Of a stretch of DNA of 64,000 nt, positions 8,202 to 17,687 are shown piece by piece. The stretch comes from Kineosporia sp. NBRC 101731 (GTDB taxonomy: Bacteria > Actinomycetota > Actinomycetes > Actinomycetales > Kineosporiaceae). The translations under genes and the position numbers were made by a program. The stretch lies in the NCBI RefSeq assembly GCF_030269305.1, contig NZ_BSTC01000001.1, positions 509,467-573,466 on the forward strand, given 5' to 3'. The notes under the pieces are model-generated. The model was not told the DNA's origin. It made no database searches and saw only the letters and a program-made list of their open reading frames with translations. Within the stretch, counting starts at the first letter, position 1. Each line of letters starts with the position of its first letter.

Positions 8202-8888
8202 CTAGTCGGCGCCCGGTGCGACCAGACGGATGCCCACGCCACGCGTGCTGTGCAGGTAGCGCGGCTCGGCGGCCGACTCCCCGAGCTTGCGGCGCAGCCA
8301 GGACAGGTGCACGTCGATGGTGCGGTCACCGCCGCCGTACGGCTGCTGCCAGACCTCGGCCAGCAGCTCGCGCTTGCTGACGACCTCGCCGGCGCGCTGG
8401 GCCAGGGCCAGGAGCAGGTCGAACTCCTTGCGCGACAGCTCCAGCGGCTCACCGTCCAGGGTGGCCACCCGGGTGCGGGCGTCCAGCGCCAGACCGCCGA
8501 CCGTGAGCGGGCCCTCGGTCTTCTGCGGCCCGCCGCGGCGCAGCACCGCGCGGATCCGGGCGTCCAGGTGATCCGCGCCGAACGGCTTGGTGACGAAGTC
8601 GTCGGCACCCGCGTCCAGCGCCTTGACGGCGTCCGTGTCCTCGTCCCGGGCCGTGACGACGATCACCGGGACCTCACTGACGGCACGCAGCATCGTCAGC
8701 ACCTGGATGCCGTCGACGTCGGGGAGACCGAGGTCGAGCAGGACTACGTCCGGCCGATCGTCGATCACCGACTGCAGGCCGGGGAGACCGCCCGGTTGCC
8801 ATTGCACTGCGTGACCGCGATCGGTCAGAGCTCTGGAGAGGGCCGCGCGGATCCCCGCGTCGTCCTCAATGATCAGAATGACCGCCAC
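8202..8888 (-). CDS. OmpR/PhoB-family response regulator
   Basis: A 228-residue two-domain regulator. The receiver domain has the acidic pair (EDD at 8-10), the phosphorylated Asp52 in LLDLGLPD, the conserved Thr in VVTARD and Lys in TKPFG. The C-terminal winged helix (about 130-225) contains the family motifs RKEFDLLLAL and TIDVHLSWLRRKLG. The GTG at 8888 is chosen because the receiver fold begins directly there (MAVILIIEDD); the longer reading adds 61 residues that run across the upstream palindrome. It pairs with the kinase at 6825 and is divergent from the exported-protein gene at 8989. Confidence 0.92.
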   Translation of the reverse strand: MAVILIIEDDAGIRAALSRALTDRGHAVQWQPGGLPGLQSVIDDRPDVVLLDLGLPDVDGIQVLTMLRAVSEVPVIVVTARDEDTDAVKALDAGADDFVTKPFGADHLDARIRAVLRRGGPQKTEGPLTVGGLALDARTRVATLDGEPLELSRKEFDLLLALAQRAGEVVSKRELLAEVWQQPYGGGDRTIDVHLSWLRRKLGESAAEPRYLHSTRGVGIRLVAPGAD

Positions 8889-8917
8889 GTGCGCGACGCT
8901 ACCGGCTGATGAGTGGT

Positions 8918-8940
8918 TCCGGACATTCTGAATGTCCGGA
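8918..8940. promoter_or_regulatory. perfect 23-bp palindrome, candidate operator
   Basis: Eleven-base arms (TCCGGACATTC at 8918-8928 and its exact complement at 8930-8940) surround one central base. The site lies in the 100-bp divergent region between the response regulator (start 8888) and the exported-protein gene (start 8989). A perfect dyad of this length fits a dimeric regulator that could control both directions. OmpR-family regulators usually prefer direct repeats, so a different regulator is also possible. Confidence 0.6.
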
Positions 8941-8988
8941 TCTACACCCACCCGGCTCAACGCTATGGTGCCGACGGAGGTGATTTGG

Positions 8989-9981
8989 GTGAAACGCCGG
9001 TTCGTCGGCACCCTGCTCGCATGGCTCGTGGCGGTCGCCCTGGTGGCCGCGATCGCCTCTTTCGCCATCACTGCGGCGGGGCGTCAGGTGACGTCCGCGC
9101 CGGTCTCCGACTCATCACCCATCGCAGTTCCGGCCCCTGCTGACGCGGCACTCGTCACTGACAGTGGCTCGCTCTTCGGCGTTCCGTCGACCGGTCCGGT
9201 GCCCGTTCCCGAGGTTGACGAGGAGCGACCCGTCAGCCGCGTCGTGAACGCGCGGGGAGGTCAGATCCAGGCTCGTTGTGCGGGGCAGGACGTGAGTCTG
9301 GCCGGTGGATACGCGCGGCCCGACCGGGGCTGGCGGGCTCAGATCCGCTCCGCCGAGCCGAACCGGCTCGAGATCGTCTTCTCCCACGAGTCCCGGCGGG
9401 CCGCGCTGGTCACAGCGGTGTGCGACGACGGCGAGCCGACGTTCCGGCAGGCCTCGATCGACCCGCGGGCCTCGGTCCGGGCGCCGGAGGGCCCGTCCAG
9501 GAGCGAATCCGGGCGCCCCGATTCACGTGTGACGGAGATCTCGTCGCGTCCTACCCTTTCGGCTGAACCCGCGATCCCTTCCCGCACTCCCGCTCCCTCG
9601 CCCACCGGAGCCCCGACGTCCTCGCGCACGGGGACCGCGCCGGCTCCCGGCGGTGGGGCGACCACCTCACGGAACCCACCGGTGACCTCGTCCGGTGGTG
9701 AGTCCGGTGGTGGGTCCGGCGCGCCGCCGGCCGGTATCGCCGCGACGACGCCGTCGCCCGGGCGCTCGCGGGTGCCCTCGGCTCCTGCGGTTCCACTGGA
9801 TCCGACGGCTTCCCCGGCCGACCGGGGGTCTTCGTGTGCTTCGCCCGGCCCGGGTGCAGCGACCGTGCCGCAGGGGGAATCCGGTTGCGGGACGGCCACG
9901 TCCGGCGTTCCGGGCGATTCGGGCGGCGCCGATGGATCGGACGGCGAGGGGTCGGCACCGGCCGGACCGGTCGGCCGGTGA
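8989..9981 (+). CDS. exported/membrane-anchored protein with Pro/Ser/Gly-rich tail, unknown function
   Basis: A 330-residue protein with an N-terminal signal anchor (MKRRFVGTLLAWLVAVALVA), a compact folded segment of about 75 residues carrying two Cys (ARCAGQDVSL and VTAVCDDGEP) that could form a disulfide outside the cell, and a long Pro/Ser/Thr/Gly-rich C-terminal half with two further Cys pairs. The GTG at 8989 has GGAGG 8 bases upstream (8976-8980). Similar Cys-paired small beta domains occur in actinobacterial secreted proteins, but I cannot name the family. Its divergence from a two-component operon suggests a link to the sensed signal (inference). Confidence 0.62.
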   Translation: MKRRFVGTLLAWLVAVALVAAIASFAITAAGRQVTSAPVSDSSPIAVPAPADAALVTDSGSLFGVPSTGPVPVPEVDEERPVSRVVNARGGQIQARCAGQDVSLAGGYARPDRGWRAQIRSAEPNRLEIVFSHESRRAALVTAVCDDGEPTFRQASIDPRASVRAPEGPSRSESGRPDSRVTEISSRPTLSAEPAIPSRTPAPSPTGAPTSSRTGTAPAPGGGATTSRNPPVTSSGGESGGGSGAPPAGIAATTPSPGRSRVPSAPAVPLDPTASPADRGSSCASPGPGAATVPQGESGCGTATSGVPGDSGGADGSDGEGSAPAGPVGR

Positions 9982-10030
9982 GCCGATCGGGTTTTCCTGG
10001 GATCCGGGAACATCGGTCGCGTGCCGGTAG

Positions 10031-10050
10031 TTGAGTGAGGCAGACTCAAG
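10031..10050. promoter_or_regulatory. HAIR operator (HspR-binding site) upstream of dnaK
   Basis: TTGAGT (10031-10036), 7 bases, then ACTCAAG (10044-10050). This matches the HspR-associated inverted repeat consensus CTTGAGT-N7-ACTCAAG except for the first base. HspR represses the dnaK operon in Streptomyces and Mycobacterium by binding such sites, with DnaK as co-repressor. hspR itself is the fourth gene of the operon, giving an autoregulatory loop. Confidence 0.93.
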
Positions 10051-10092
10051 TTTGGTCAGTCCCGAATTGACTAGGTCGACGGACTGCACCAA

Positions 10093-10113
10093 CCTGAGTG
10101 GGGGCCACTCAGC
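10093..10113. promoter_or_regulatory. second, degenerate HAIR-like site
   Basis: CCTGAGT (10093-10099), 7 bases, then ACTCAGC (10107-10113): the same half-site spacing as the first HAIR, with the inner CTGAGT/ACTCAG perfectly inverted. Its centre is 63 bp from the first site, close to six helical turns, so HspR bound at both would lie on the same DNA face. It sits 26 bases before the dnaK start codon. Confidence 0.6.
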
Positions 10114-10138
10114 TCTTACACGAAGGGAACCAAACATC

Positions 10139-12003
<1,865 letters not shown>

Positions 12004-12004
<1 letters not shown>

Positions 12005-12801
12005 TGGGTGAGCAGACTGTCGATCCGTCGGAAGGTGACGGTTCGAGTTCCTCGGGGCCGACCATCCGCGACCGACGTCGGCTCGACCCGGAAACCGGCG
12101 AGGTGCGCCAGGACTCGTCCGCCGAGGGTGAGCCGGAAGAGTCCGGCTCACCCGAGTCGGCCGGGAAGGACTCGGCGAAGAGCCAGAACGGCGGCCGGCA
12201 CGTCGGGAAACCCTCGTCCTCCGGCTCCGAGGACCTCGGGGAAGGCGTCGTGCCCGGTGAGACCGGGTCCGACCGGCCCGACGAGAACGAGAACGACGGC
12301 GAGGGTGAGGGTGAGGAGAGCGTGACTGCGGAAGAGATTTCGCTGGACGGGATCCTGGCCGACCTCGACGCCGCCCGGTCCTCGGCGGCCGAGCGGCTCG
12401 GCGACCTGCAGCGCCTGCAGGCCGAGTTCGTGAACTACCGGCGCCGGGTCGACCGTGACCGCGACGTGGCCAAGGACACGGCGACCGCCGGTGTGCTGGA
12501 GGCTCTGCTTCCGGTGCTCGACGACGTCCACCTGGCCCGTCAGCACGGCGATCTGGAGACCGGGCCGTTCGCGGCGATCGCGGAGAAGCTCGAGGCGGTG
12601 CTGGAGCGGTTCGGTCTGGTCCGGTACGGCGAGGCCGGGGAGGAATTCGACCCCTCCGTCCACGAGGCGCTGATGCGCACCGAGGCGGAACTGGCCGAGG
12701 GCACCACGACGACCACGGTCGTCCAGGTGCTCCAGCCCGGCTATCGCAGTGGTGACCGGGTGCTGCGAGCAGCCCGGGTCGCCGTCGCCGACCCAAACTG
12801 A
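12004..12801 (+). CDS. grpE: nucleotide exchange factor GrpE
   Basis: A 265-residue GrpE. Residues 1-110 are a hydrophilic, acidic, probably disordered N-terminal extension that is longer than usual; the conserved part runs from about 110 to the end, with the dimerising coiled coil, the FVNYRRRVDRDR segment and the C-terminal beta domain ending EALMRTEAEL and VLQPGYRSGDRVLRAARVAV. It releases ADP from DnaK. The start is the ATG sharing a base with the dnaK stop (TGATG); a GTG one codon earlier (12001) is equally possible. A very strong hairpin follows before dnaJ. Confidence 0.96.
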
Positions 12802-12815
12802 CACCTCGTCCGTGA

Positions 12816-12857
12816 CCGGAGCGGGAAGCGGCTGCTGTCAGCCGCTTCCCGCTCCGG
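12816..12857 (+). terminator. 19-bp hairpin between grpE and dnaJ (attenuator, terminator or processing site)
   Basis: The arms CCGGAGCGGGAAGCGGCTG (12816-12834) and its exact complement (12839-12857) enclose a CTGT tetraloop. This is a perfect 19-bp stem inside the operon, 14 bases after the grpE stop. No T-run follows. It could cause partial termination, RNA processing or stabilisation of the dnaK-grpE part, setting a lower level of dnaJ-hspR (inference). Confidence 0.6.
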
Positions 12858-12884
12858 GCCTCCCGGCGGCTCAAGGAGAGACAC

Positions 12885-13985
12885 ATGGCGGGCCAGGACT
12901 GGTTCGAAAAGGACTTCTACTCGGTACTCGGGGTGCCGCAGAACGCCAGTGCTGCGGACATCAAGAAGGCGTACCGCAAACTCGCGCGCCTGCATCACCC
13001 GGATGCGAACCCGGGCGACAAGGGTGCCGACAAGCGGTTCAAGGAGGTCGGCGAGGCCTACGCGGTGCTCTCCGATGCCGAACAGCGGCAGCAGTACGAC
13101 GCTATCCGGGCGATGTCCCGGGGCGGTGCGCGGTTCACGGCCGGCGGTGGCGGTGGTCCGTCCGCGGGTAACGGTGCGGGCTTCGAAGACCTGCTGGGCA
13201 ACCTGTTCGGCGGCGGTATGCCGGGCGGTGGCGGTATGCCCGGCGCCGGGCAACAGCGGGTGCGCTACACCACGGGCGGAAACGCGGGTGCGGGTACGGG
13301 GGCCGGCGGCCGGAGCGGCGCCGAGTCGCCCATCTTCGAAGACATGCTCAACGGTCTCTTCCCGCCGGGGAGTGCCGGTGCCGGTGGTTACCGGTCACCG
13401 CGCGGCCCGATGCGCGGCGGCGACCTGAATGCCACGGCCACCCTCACTTTCCGGCAGGCGATGGAGGGTGCACAGCTCAATCTGCGGGTCGACGACCCGC
13501 AGGCCGGACTGCGCACCATCACGGCCCGGATCCCGGCCGGGGTCAGGGCCGGCCAGAAGGTACGCCTGCGGGGCAAGGGCAAGATGTCGGACGTCGGCGG
13601 CGAGCCGGGCGACCTCTGGGTCACCGTCTCGGTCGAGCCGCACCCGATCTTCACGCTCGACGGGGCCGACGTGCGCGTCACGGTGCCGGTCACCTTTCCC
13701 GAGGCTGTCTTCGGCACCGAGGTCGAGGTGCCGACACCCGACGGTGCCCGGGTGAAGATGAAGGTTCCGGCCGGCACACCCTCCGGGCGCACGCTGCGTG
13801 CCCGCGGCCGTGGGGTGAAGACGGCCAAGCGTACCGGCGACCTGCTGGTCACCCTCCAGGTGGCCGTTCCGCAACGGGTGGACGGCAAGGCCCGCGAGGC
13901 GCTGAAGACGTTCGCCGAGAACACGGCCGGGGAGAACCCCCGCGCCGACCTGTTCTCCCGTCTCGACGACAACCGCCCGAACTAA
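12885..13985 (+). CDS. dnaJ: DnaJ-family co-chaperone lacking the zinc-finger domain
   Basis: A 366-residue J protein. The J domain (about 8-75) has the essential HPD at 38-40, followed by a Gly-rich linker (about 85-175) and the two C-terminal beta-barrel substrate domains ([19 protein letters not shown] to the end). There is no cysteine anywhere, so the CxxCxGxG zinc-binding domain of class A DnaJ is absent; the chain passes from [11 protein letters not shown] directly to [15 protein letters not shown]. By architecture it is a class B (CbpA-like) protein in the position normally held by DnaJ1. The ATG follows AAGGAGA. It stimulates DnaK ATPase and delivers substrates. Confidence 0.92.
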   Translation: MAGQDWFEKDFYSVLGVPQNASAADIKKAYRKLARLHHPDANPGDKGADKRFKEVGEAYAVLSDAEQRQQYDAIRAMSRGGARFTAGGGGGPSAGNGAGFEDLLGNLFGGGMPGGGGMPGAGQQRVRYTTGGNAGAGTGAGGRSGAESPIFEDMLNGLFPPGSAGAGGYRSPRGPMRGGDLNATATLTFRQAMEGAQLNLRVDDPQAGLRTITARIPAGVRAGQKVRLRGKGKMSDVGGEPGDLWVTVSVEPHPIFTLDGADVRVTVPVTFPEAVFGTEVEVPTPDGARVKMKVPAGTPSGRTLRARGRGVKTAKRTGDLLVTLQVAVPQRVDGKAREALKTFAENTAGENPRADLFSRLDDNRPN

Positions 13986-13993
13986 GGCATGTC

Positions 13994-14449
13994 ATGGCTG
14001 ACGAGATCAACGTCGAGTTCAGCGTCGACCCGGACGCACCCATCTTCGTCATCTCGGTAGCGGCACAACTCGCCGGGATGCACCCGCAGACGTTGCGGCA
14101 GTACGACCGACTCGGCCTGGTGACCCCGGGCCGGTCGGCCGGCCGCGGCCGTCGGTACTCGGCCCGTGACGTCGCGTCCCTGCGCGAGGTACAGCGCCTT
14201 TCCCAGGAAGAGGGCGTGAACCTGGCCGGGATCAAGCGGATTCTCGAGCTGGAGTACGAGAACCGGGCCTTGCGCGGCCAGGTCGAGCAGCTCATGGACG
14301 AACTGCGCCTGATGCAGGCCAAGCTGCGCAGCGCCGGGAGGGTCTTCGCGGCCGAGCCCGGCGGCGACATCGTTGCGGTGCCTCCCGGTCGCCGTCCGCG
14401 ACGGCCTGTCACCTCCACGGCGCTGGTCGTCTGGCGGCCCGGCCGGTAA
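13994..14449 (+). CDS. hspR: heat-shock repressor HspR (MerR family)
   Basis: A 151-residue MerR-type regulator. The N-terminal winged helix-turn-helix contains FVISVAAQLAGMHPQTLRQY and GLVTPGRSAGRGRRYS, typical of HspR; a coiled coil (about 85-115) provides dimerisation, and the C-terminal tail is basic and hydrophobic. HspR binds HAIR sites with DnaK bound, repressing its own operon and clpB until heat damage draws DnaK away. Matching sites lie upstream of dnaK (10031, 10093) and clpB (21543). It starts 9 bases after dnaJ. Confidence 0.95.
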   Translation: MADEINVEFSVDPDAPIFVISVAAQLAGMHPQTLRQYDRLGLVTPGRSAGRGRRYSARDVASLREVQRLSQEEGVNLAGIKRILELEYENRALRGQVEQLMDELRLMQAKLRSAGRVFAAEPGGDIVAVPPGRRPRRPVTSTALVVWRPGR

Positions 14450-14460
14450 GACTGGTGCCC

Positions 14461-14946
14461 ATGGATTCCGAGCTTGCCTCCCTCATCGAGGAGATCGAAG
14501 ACCAGGAGCGCCGTCTGCGGCTGCCTGGCTTCGACAATGACGACGCCTGGCAGATCGGCATCATCCTGGTCGAGCTCGCTGCGTCCCGCCGTGCTCCGGT
14601 GACCGTCGACCTGCGCCGCAACGGCCAGCAGCTCTTCCACTACGCCCTGCCCGGCACCAGCGCCGACAACGATGCCTGGATCCGCCGAAAGGCGGCTGTG
14701 GTAGATCGTTTCGGGCTGTCTTCGCTCCTCGTGGGCCGTCAGGCGTTCGCCGACGGCGTCTCTTTCGAAGAACGCTTCCGGCTCGACCCCGACCAGTACG
14801 CGGCGCACGGCGGGTCGTTCCCGGTGCACGTGCACGGTGTGGGAGTGGTCGGCACGGTCACCGTCTCCGGTCTGCCGGAGGTGGAGGACCACCGGATGGT
14901 CGTGGCCGGGCTGGAGCAGTACCTGGACGACCTCAGCAAGAACTGA
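14461..14946 (+). CDS. UPF0303/HbpS-like (haem-degrading domain family) protein
   Basis: A 161-residue single-domain protein resembling UPF0303 (the YBR137W/HbpS-like fold, formerly DUF336-related). Features include the N-terminal helix LIEEIEDQERRLRL, the W-containing strand DAWQIG, the FHYALPGTSADNDAWIRRKAAVV segment and a HVHGVGVVGTVTVSGLP segment. Family members have been tied to haem or oxidative-stress sensing, and some yeast homologues to chaperone complexes, but activity here is unproven. It lies 11 bases after hspR and before a terminator-like hairpin, so it is probably the last gene of the heat-shock operon. An earlier GTG (14455) is possible. Confidence 0.72.
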   Translation: MDSELASLIEEIEDQERRLRLPGFDNDDAWQIGIILVELAASRRAPVTVDLRRNGQQLFHYALPGTSADNDAWIRRKAAVVDRFGLSSLLVGRQAFADGVSFEERFRLDPDQYAAHGGSFPVHVHGVGVVGTVTVSGLPEVEDHRMVVAGLEQYLDDLSKN

Positions 14947-14973
14947 TCTCAGGAGGAACAGGCACGACGGGCG

Positions 14974-15002
14974 CTGACGGCGATTGCGGGGATCGCCGTC
15001 AG
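14974..15002 (+). terminator. hairpin after the dnaK operon
   Basis: An 11-bp perfect stem (CTGACGGCGAT at 14974-14984, ATCGCCGTCAG at 14992-15002) with a 7-base loop lies 27 bases after the last gene of the heat-shock operon. There is no U-tract, as is common for actinobacterial terminators. Confidence 0.6.
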
Positions 15003-15402
15003 GAGCACCAGGAGGGCCCGCCCAGCTTCCTCCGGCGATCACCCCGTTCACCGCGTTCCCGGGGTACGCAGGTCGATGCGGACGCCGACGCGCCCGGTGA
15101 AGGGCTCGGGCTCTGAAGCCTCATCGACGTCCAAAAGTTCTGCCATCAGACCGAATCCAGAGTCGGCAACCAAGTCGGCCGCCCCCGGATCCCCACCGCC
15201 GACTCGAGCGCGAGCGGCCGTGACCGGCTCTGCCGGTCGTGGGTTGCTGAGCAGCGGCAGCGCCGGCTCCGCAGTCGTGTGGGCGCTCACCTGGTGTCCG
15301 GGCGAGCTGGTTGACGGGCCATCAGGCTCACGACAGGTCACTGGGTCCCACTGCGCGGTTACATGGTGCGAATCGCGTGATGGTGACTTTCAGGAGGATC
15401 AG
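15003..15402. other. non-coding stretch with no convincing gene
   Basis: About 400 bases between the heat-shock operon terminator and the DUF192 gene. A 97-codon open frame exists on the minus strand (15048-15341), but it has weak codon bias, no ribosome site and no recognisable family, so I do not call it. The plus-strand frame that runs into the DUF192 gene from 15076 is low-complexity before 15403. Confidence 0.5.
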
Positions 15403-15729
15403 GTGACCGGGTTGCTCGTGGACGGTGTCGAGGTTGCCGAGGTGGAGGTGGCTACGAGCTATGTCCAGCGGTCGCGGGGGCTGCTCGGCCGGGACGGGGT
15501 GGCGACCGGGCTGGTGCTCCGGCCGGGGTCGAGCGTGCACACGATCGGCATGCGTTTTGCGATCGACGTGGTCTATGTGCGGCGCGACGGAACGGTGCTG
15601 GCGGTAGTGACGATGGTTCCGCAGCGGGTCGGGCTTCCCAGGCTGCGCTCCGGCTGGATCCTGGAGACCGAGGCCGGGCGGGCAGCGGGATGGGGCATCG
15701 CACCGGGGCGTCATCTCAGCCTGATGTGA
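15403..15729 (+). CDS. DUF192 family protein
   Basis: A 108-residue protein of the DUF192 family. The hallmark motifs RSRGLLGRDG and SSVHTIGMRFAIDVVYVRRDG are present, followed by the conserved W and the C-terminal GRAAGWGI segment. The GTG at 15403 has AGGAGG at 15392-15397. DUF192 proteins form a small beta-barrel of unknown activity that in actinobacteria often sits near prepilin or secretion genes; no such genes are here. A 12-bp palindrome (GTAGTCGACTAC, 15739-15750) follows 9 bases after the stop and could be part of a terminator or an operator. Confidence 0.85.
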   Translation: MTGLLVDGVEVAEVEVATSYVQRSRGLLGRDGVATGLVLRPGSSVHTIGMRFAIDVVYVRRDGTVLAVVTMVPQRVGLPRLRSGWILETEAGRAAGWGIAPGRHLSLM

Positions 15730-15944
15730 CCACTCAAGGTAGTCGACTACTTTCGGTCGCCTGTTCCAATTCCGGTTTCTGCTAAGCATTTGATAGCTCA
15801 GTGTTATGAACGCTGCGCATCTAGCGTGATCTCATTCACTGAGAGTGCGTCTCGGGTTCAATTGGCCCTAAAGTGGTCCACGTCGTCGTGAGTACACCGT
15901 GTGATCGACTCGCGGCGTCCGGAGGGAAGAAGGGAGATGCCCGA

Positions 15945-16385
15945 GTGTTCAGGGGACAGTTGAGTCCGCGTCTTCGGAGGGGAGAAGCGGATGGCGCTGC
16001 ACTCGGGGAGATCCCGCCCGGGGTCGAGGCGGTGCGCGGTTGGTGGCAGGACCTGCTGAGTGGGACGAGGTCCCGCGCGGAGGTCTCGGCCCTGGCCGAG
16101 GGCTGGGCCCGGGGCTCGCGCCTGGTGGAGTGTCCTTTCGCGCGCCGGGGGCTGTGGCACCTCTACCGGGCGGGGCTGCTCGACGCCGAGACCGGGGCGC
16201 CGGTCCGGTCCCGGTCGGAACTCCTTGCGGCGTATGAGACCTGGTGTGCCGACCAGGTTCTGGCCGCGCACGATCCGCAGGCCTGGCGCCTGGTGGCGCG
16301 GGACCGGACGCTCGCGGTCCTCGAGGCCTCCCGGTCGGCCGGTCGTCCGCTGCGGCGACGCCCATCCCTTTCACGGATGCACTGA
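15945..16385 (+). CDS. small helical protein of unknown function
   Basis: A 146-residue hydrophilic protein with good codon bias that I cannot assign firmly. The pattern WWQDLLSGTRSRAEVSALAE followed by a W-containing helix and YETWCADQ resembles a group of small actinobacterial proteins in which a surface-charged helical domain follows a short beta strand, but this is memory and not a match. The GTG at 15945 is chosen because GGGAG (15932-15936) lies 8 bases upstream; the alternative GTG at 15873 adds a low-quality N-terminus. It stands alone between DUF192 and the exported A-B-A-B operon. Confidence 0.55.
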   Translation: MFRGQLSPRLRRGEADGAALGEIPPGVEAVRGWWQDLLSGTRSRAEVSALAEGWARGSRLVECPFARRGLWHLYRAGLLDAETGAPVRSRSELLAAYETWCADQVLAAHDPQAWRLVARDRTLAVLEASRSAGRPLRRRPSLSRMH

Positions 16386-16556
16386 TTCGGCCACGGCCCG
16401 GAGTGCCCGTCTGGCGCTGAGTTACGCACCAACCGTTCTGGCCTAGGGGTTTTGCCGGAGTGTGACCGGCTCGGGCGGTTCTGCCCTAGGGTCGGCGCCC
16501 AGTGGGGACTGAAGGGATATCTTCCGTTGGATACCAATGTTTTCGGGGGGACGGCG

Positions 16557-17687
16557 GTGCGCCGTGCCTCGATCGGTGTCGTCGTTCTGCTGACCGTCGC
16601 CGCGGTCGCGGGGTCGGCGCAGGCCTCGGCCACCCCGACGGCCACCCCGACGGCCACCCCGACGACCACCCCGACCGCGATGCCGCAGGACCAGCTGGCG
16701 GCGCAGAAGGTGCCGGTGCTCGGGTCCACCACCCTGCGCCAGGAGATGGACGGCACCAAGACGAAGGCGACGCTGCTGGTGAACGGGGTTCGCCGGATTC
16801 CCGGGGCAACGGTGCTCTACTACTCGGCCGGTCTGTCCGAAGGTGCGCGCCCGGAGGACTGGTACAAGTTCACCTCCGGTGCGACCGACCGGAACATCGC
16901 TATCAGCAGCATCGGGAACGTGCGCCTGGTGGACTTCTCCGGCGAGAGGATCTACACGCCGCTCCACGAGGACGACGGCGGCACCGACGGCACGGCGATG
17001 ACCTCGCCCTACCGTTCCTGGCCGAATTTCGAGCCGGGAGGCACGTTCTACACGTTCTACGCGGTGATGCCGGAGCTGCCCGAAGACCTCGACTCGGTGG
17101 ACGTGCTGGTCGGGCACGGCGACGTCGTGCAGAACGTGCCGATCAGTGACGGCGTGATGGAACCGGCCTCCCTCCAGGTGGAACCGATCCGGATGGGCGA
17201 GGCCTGGCCGCAGATCGACCAGGCGGCGGCCGCTTCCTCGCTGCGCCCGCAGGACTCGGTGCGCCCGCTGACCACGACCGTCGCGAATGCCGACGGCACG
17301 GTGACGCAGGAGAGCACCGACGAGACGACCACGGTCAACCTCTCGTCGGACGTGTTGTTCGGGGTCGACTCCGCGACGCTCGACCCGTCCGCCGACCAGG
17401 TGCTGCAGAAGGCCGCCGACGCGGTGAACTCCTCGGCCGGGAGCGGCGAGATCGAGATCGTCGGCCACACCGACAGTTCCGGCAGCGATGAGCACAACCT
17501 GAAGCTGTCCCGGCGCCGCGCCCGGGCCGTGGCCCGGGCCTTGAAGCCGCTGATCACCGTGCCCGGGGTCACCTACCGGATCTCCGGCCGGGGAGAGCAG
17601 GACCCGGTCAGCGGCAACGACACCGAGGCGGGCAGGAAGAAGAACCGCCGGGTCGGCGTGGTCTTCGGGCAGGAGGGGGCGAAGTGA
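16557..17687 (+). CDS. exported protein A1 with C-terminal OmpA domain
   Basis: A 376-residue protein: signal peptide (about 1-25), a Thr/Pro repeat (ATPT repeated), a domain of about 220 residues shared with the protein at 18304, and a C-terminal OmpA-like peptidoglycan-binding domain (about 265-375) with SSDVLFGVDSATLDPSA, EIVGHTDSSGSDEHN and LSRRRARAVA. OmpA domains bind diaminopimelate in the cell wall. The shared domain has the segments KVPVLGSTTL, NGVRRIPGA and GGTFYTFYAVMPELPED. The GTG at 16557 starts a clean signal peptide. It overlaps the next gene by 4 bases and is first in a four-gene operon. Function unknown; a wall-anchored role is inferred. Confidence 0.78.
   Translation: MRRASIGVVVLLTVAAVAGSAQASATPTATPTATPTTTPTAMPQDQLAAQKVPVLGSTTLRQEMDGTKTKATLLVNGVRRIPGATVLYYSAGLSEGARPEDWYKFTSGATDRNIAISSIGNVRLVDFSGERIYTPLHEDDGGTDGTAMTSPYRSWPNFEPGGTFYTFYAVMPELPEDLDSVDVLVGHGDVVQNVPISDGVMEPASLQVEPIRMGEAWPQIDQAAAASSLRPQDSVRPLTTTVANADGTVTQESTDETTTVNLSSDVLFGVDSATLDPSADQVLQKAADAVNSSAGSGEIEIVGHTDSSGSDEHNLKLSRRRARAVARALKPLITVPGVTYRISGRGEQDPVSGNDTEAGRKKNRRVGVVFGQEGAK

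Noticed and set aside
6789-8909. A 706-codon plus-strand open frame opposite the histidine kinase and regulator
   Set aside because: Low-complexity His/Gln/Arg/Gly translation, no ribosome site; the minus-strand two-component genes have full motifs.
10051-10092. TTGACT at 10067 as a -35 of the dnaK promoter
   Set aside because: No acceptable -10 lies 16-18 bases downstream, so I do not claim a promoter here.
15048-15341. A 97-codon minus-strand frame before the DUF192 gene
   Set aside because: No ribosome site, weak codon bias and no family match. A decayed gene end cannot be excluded.
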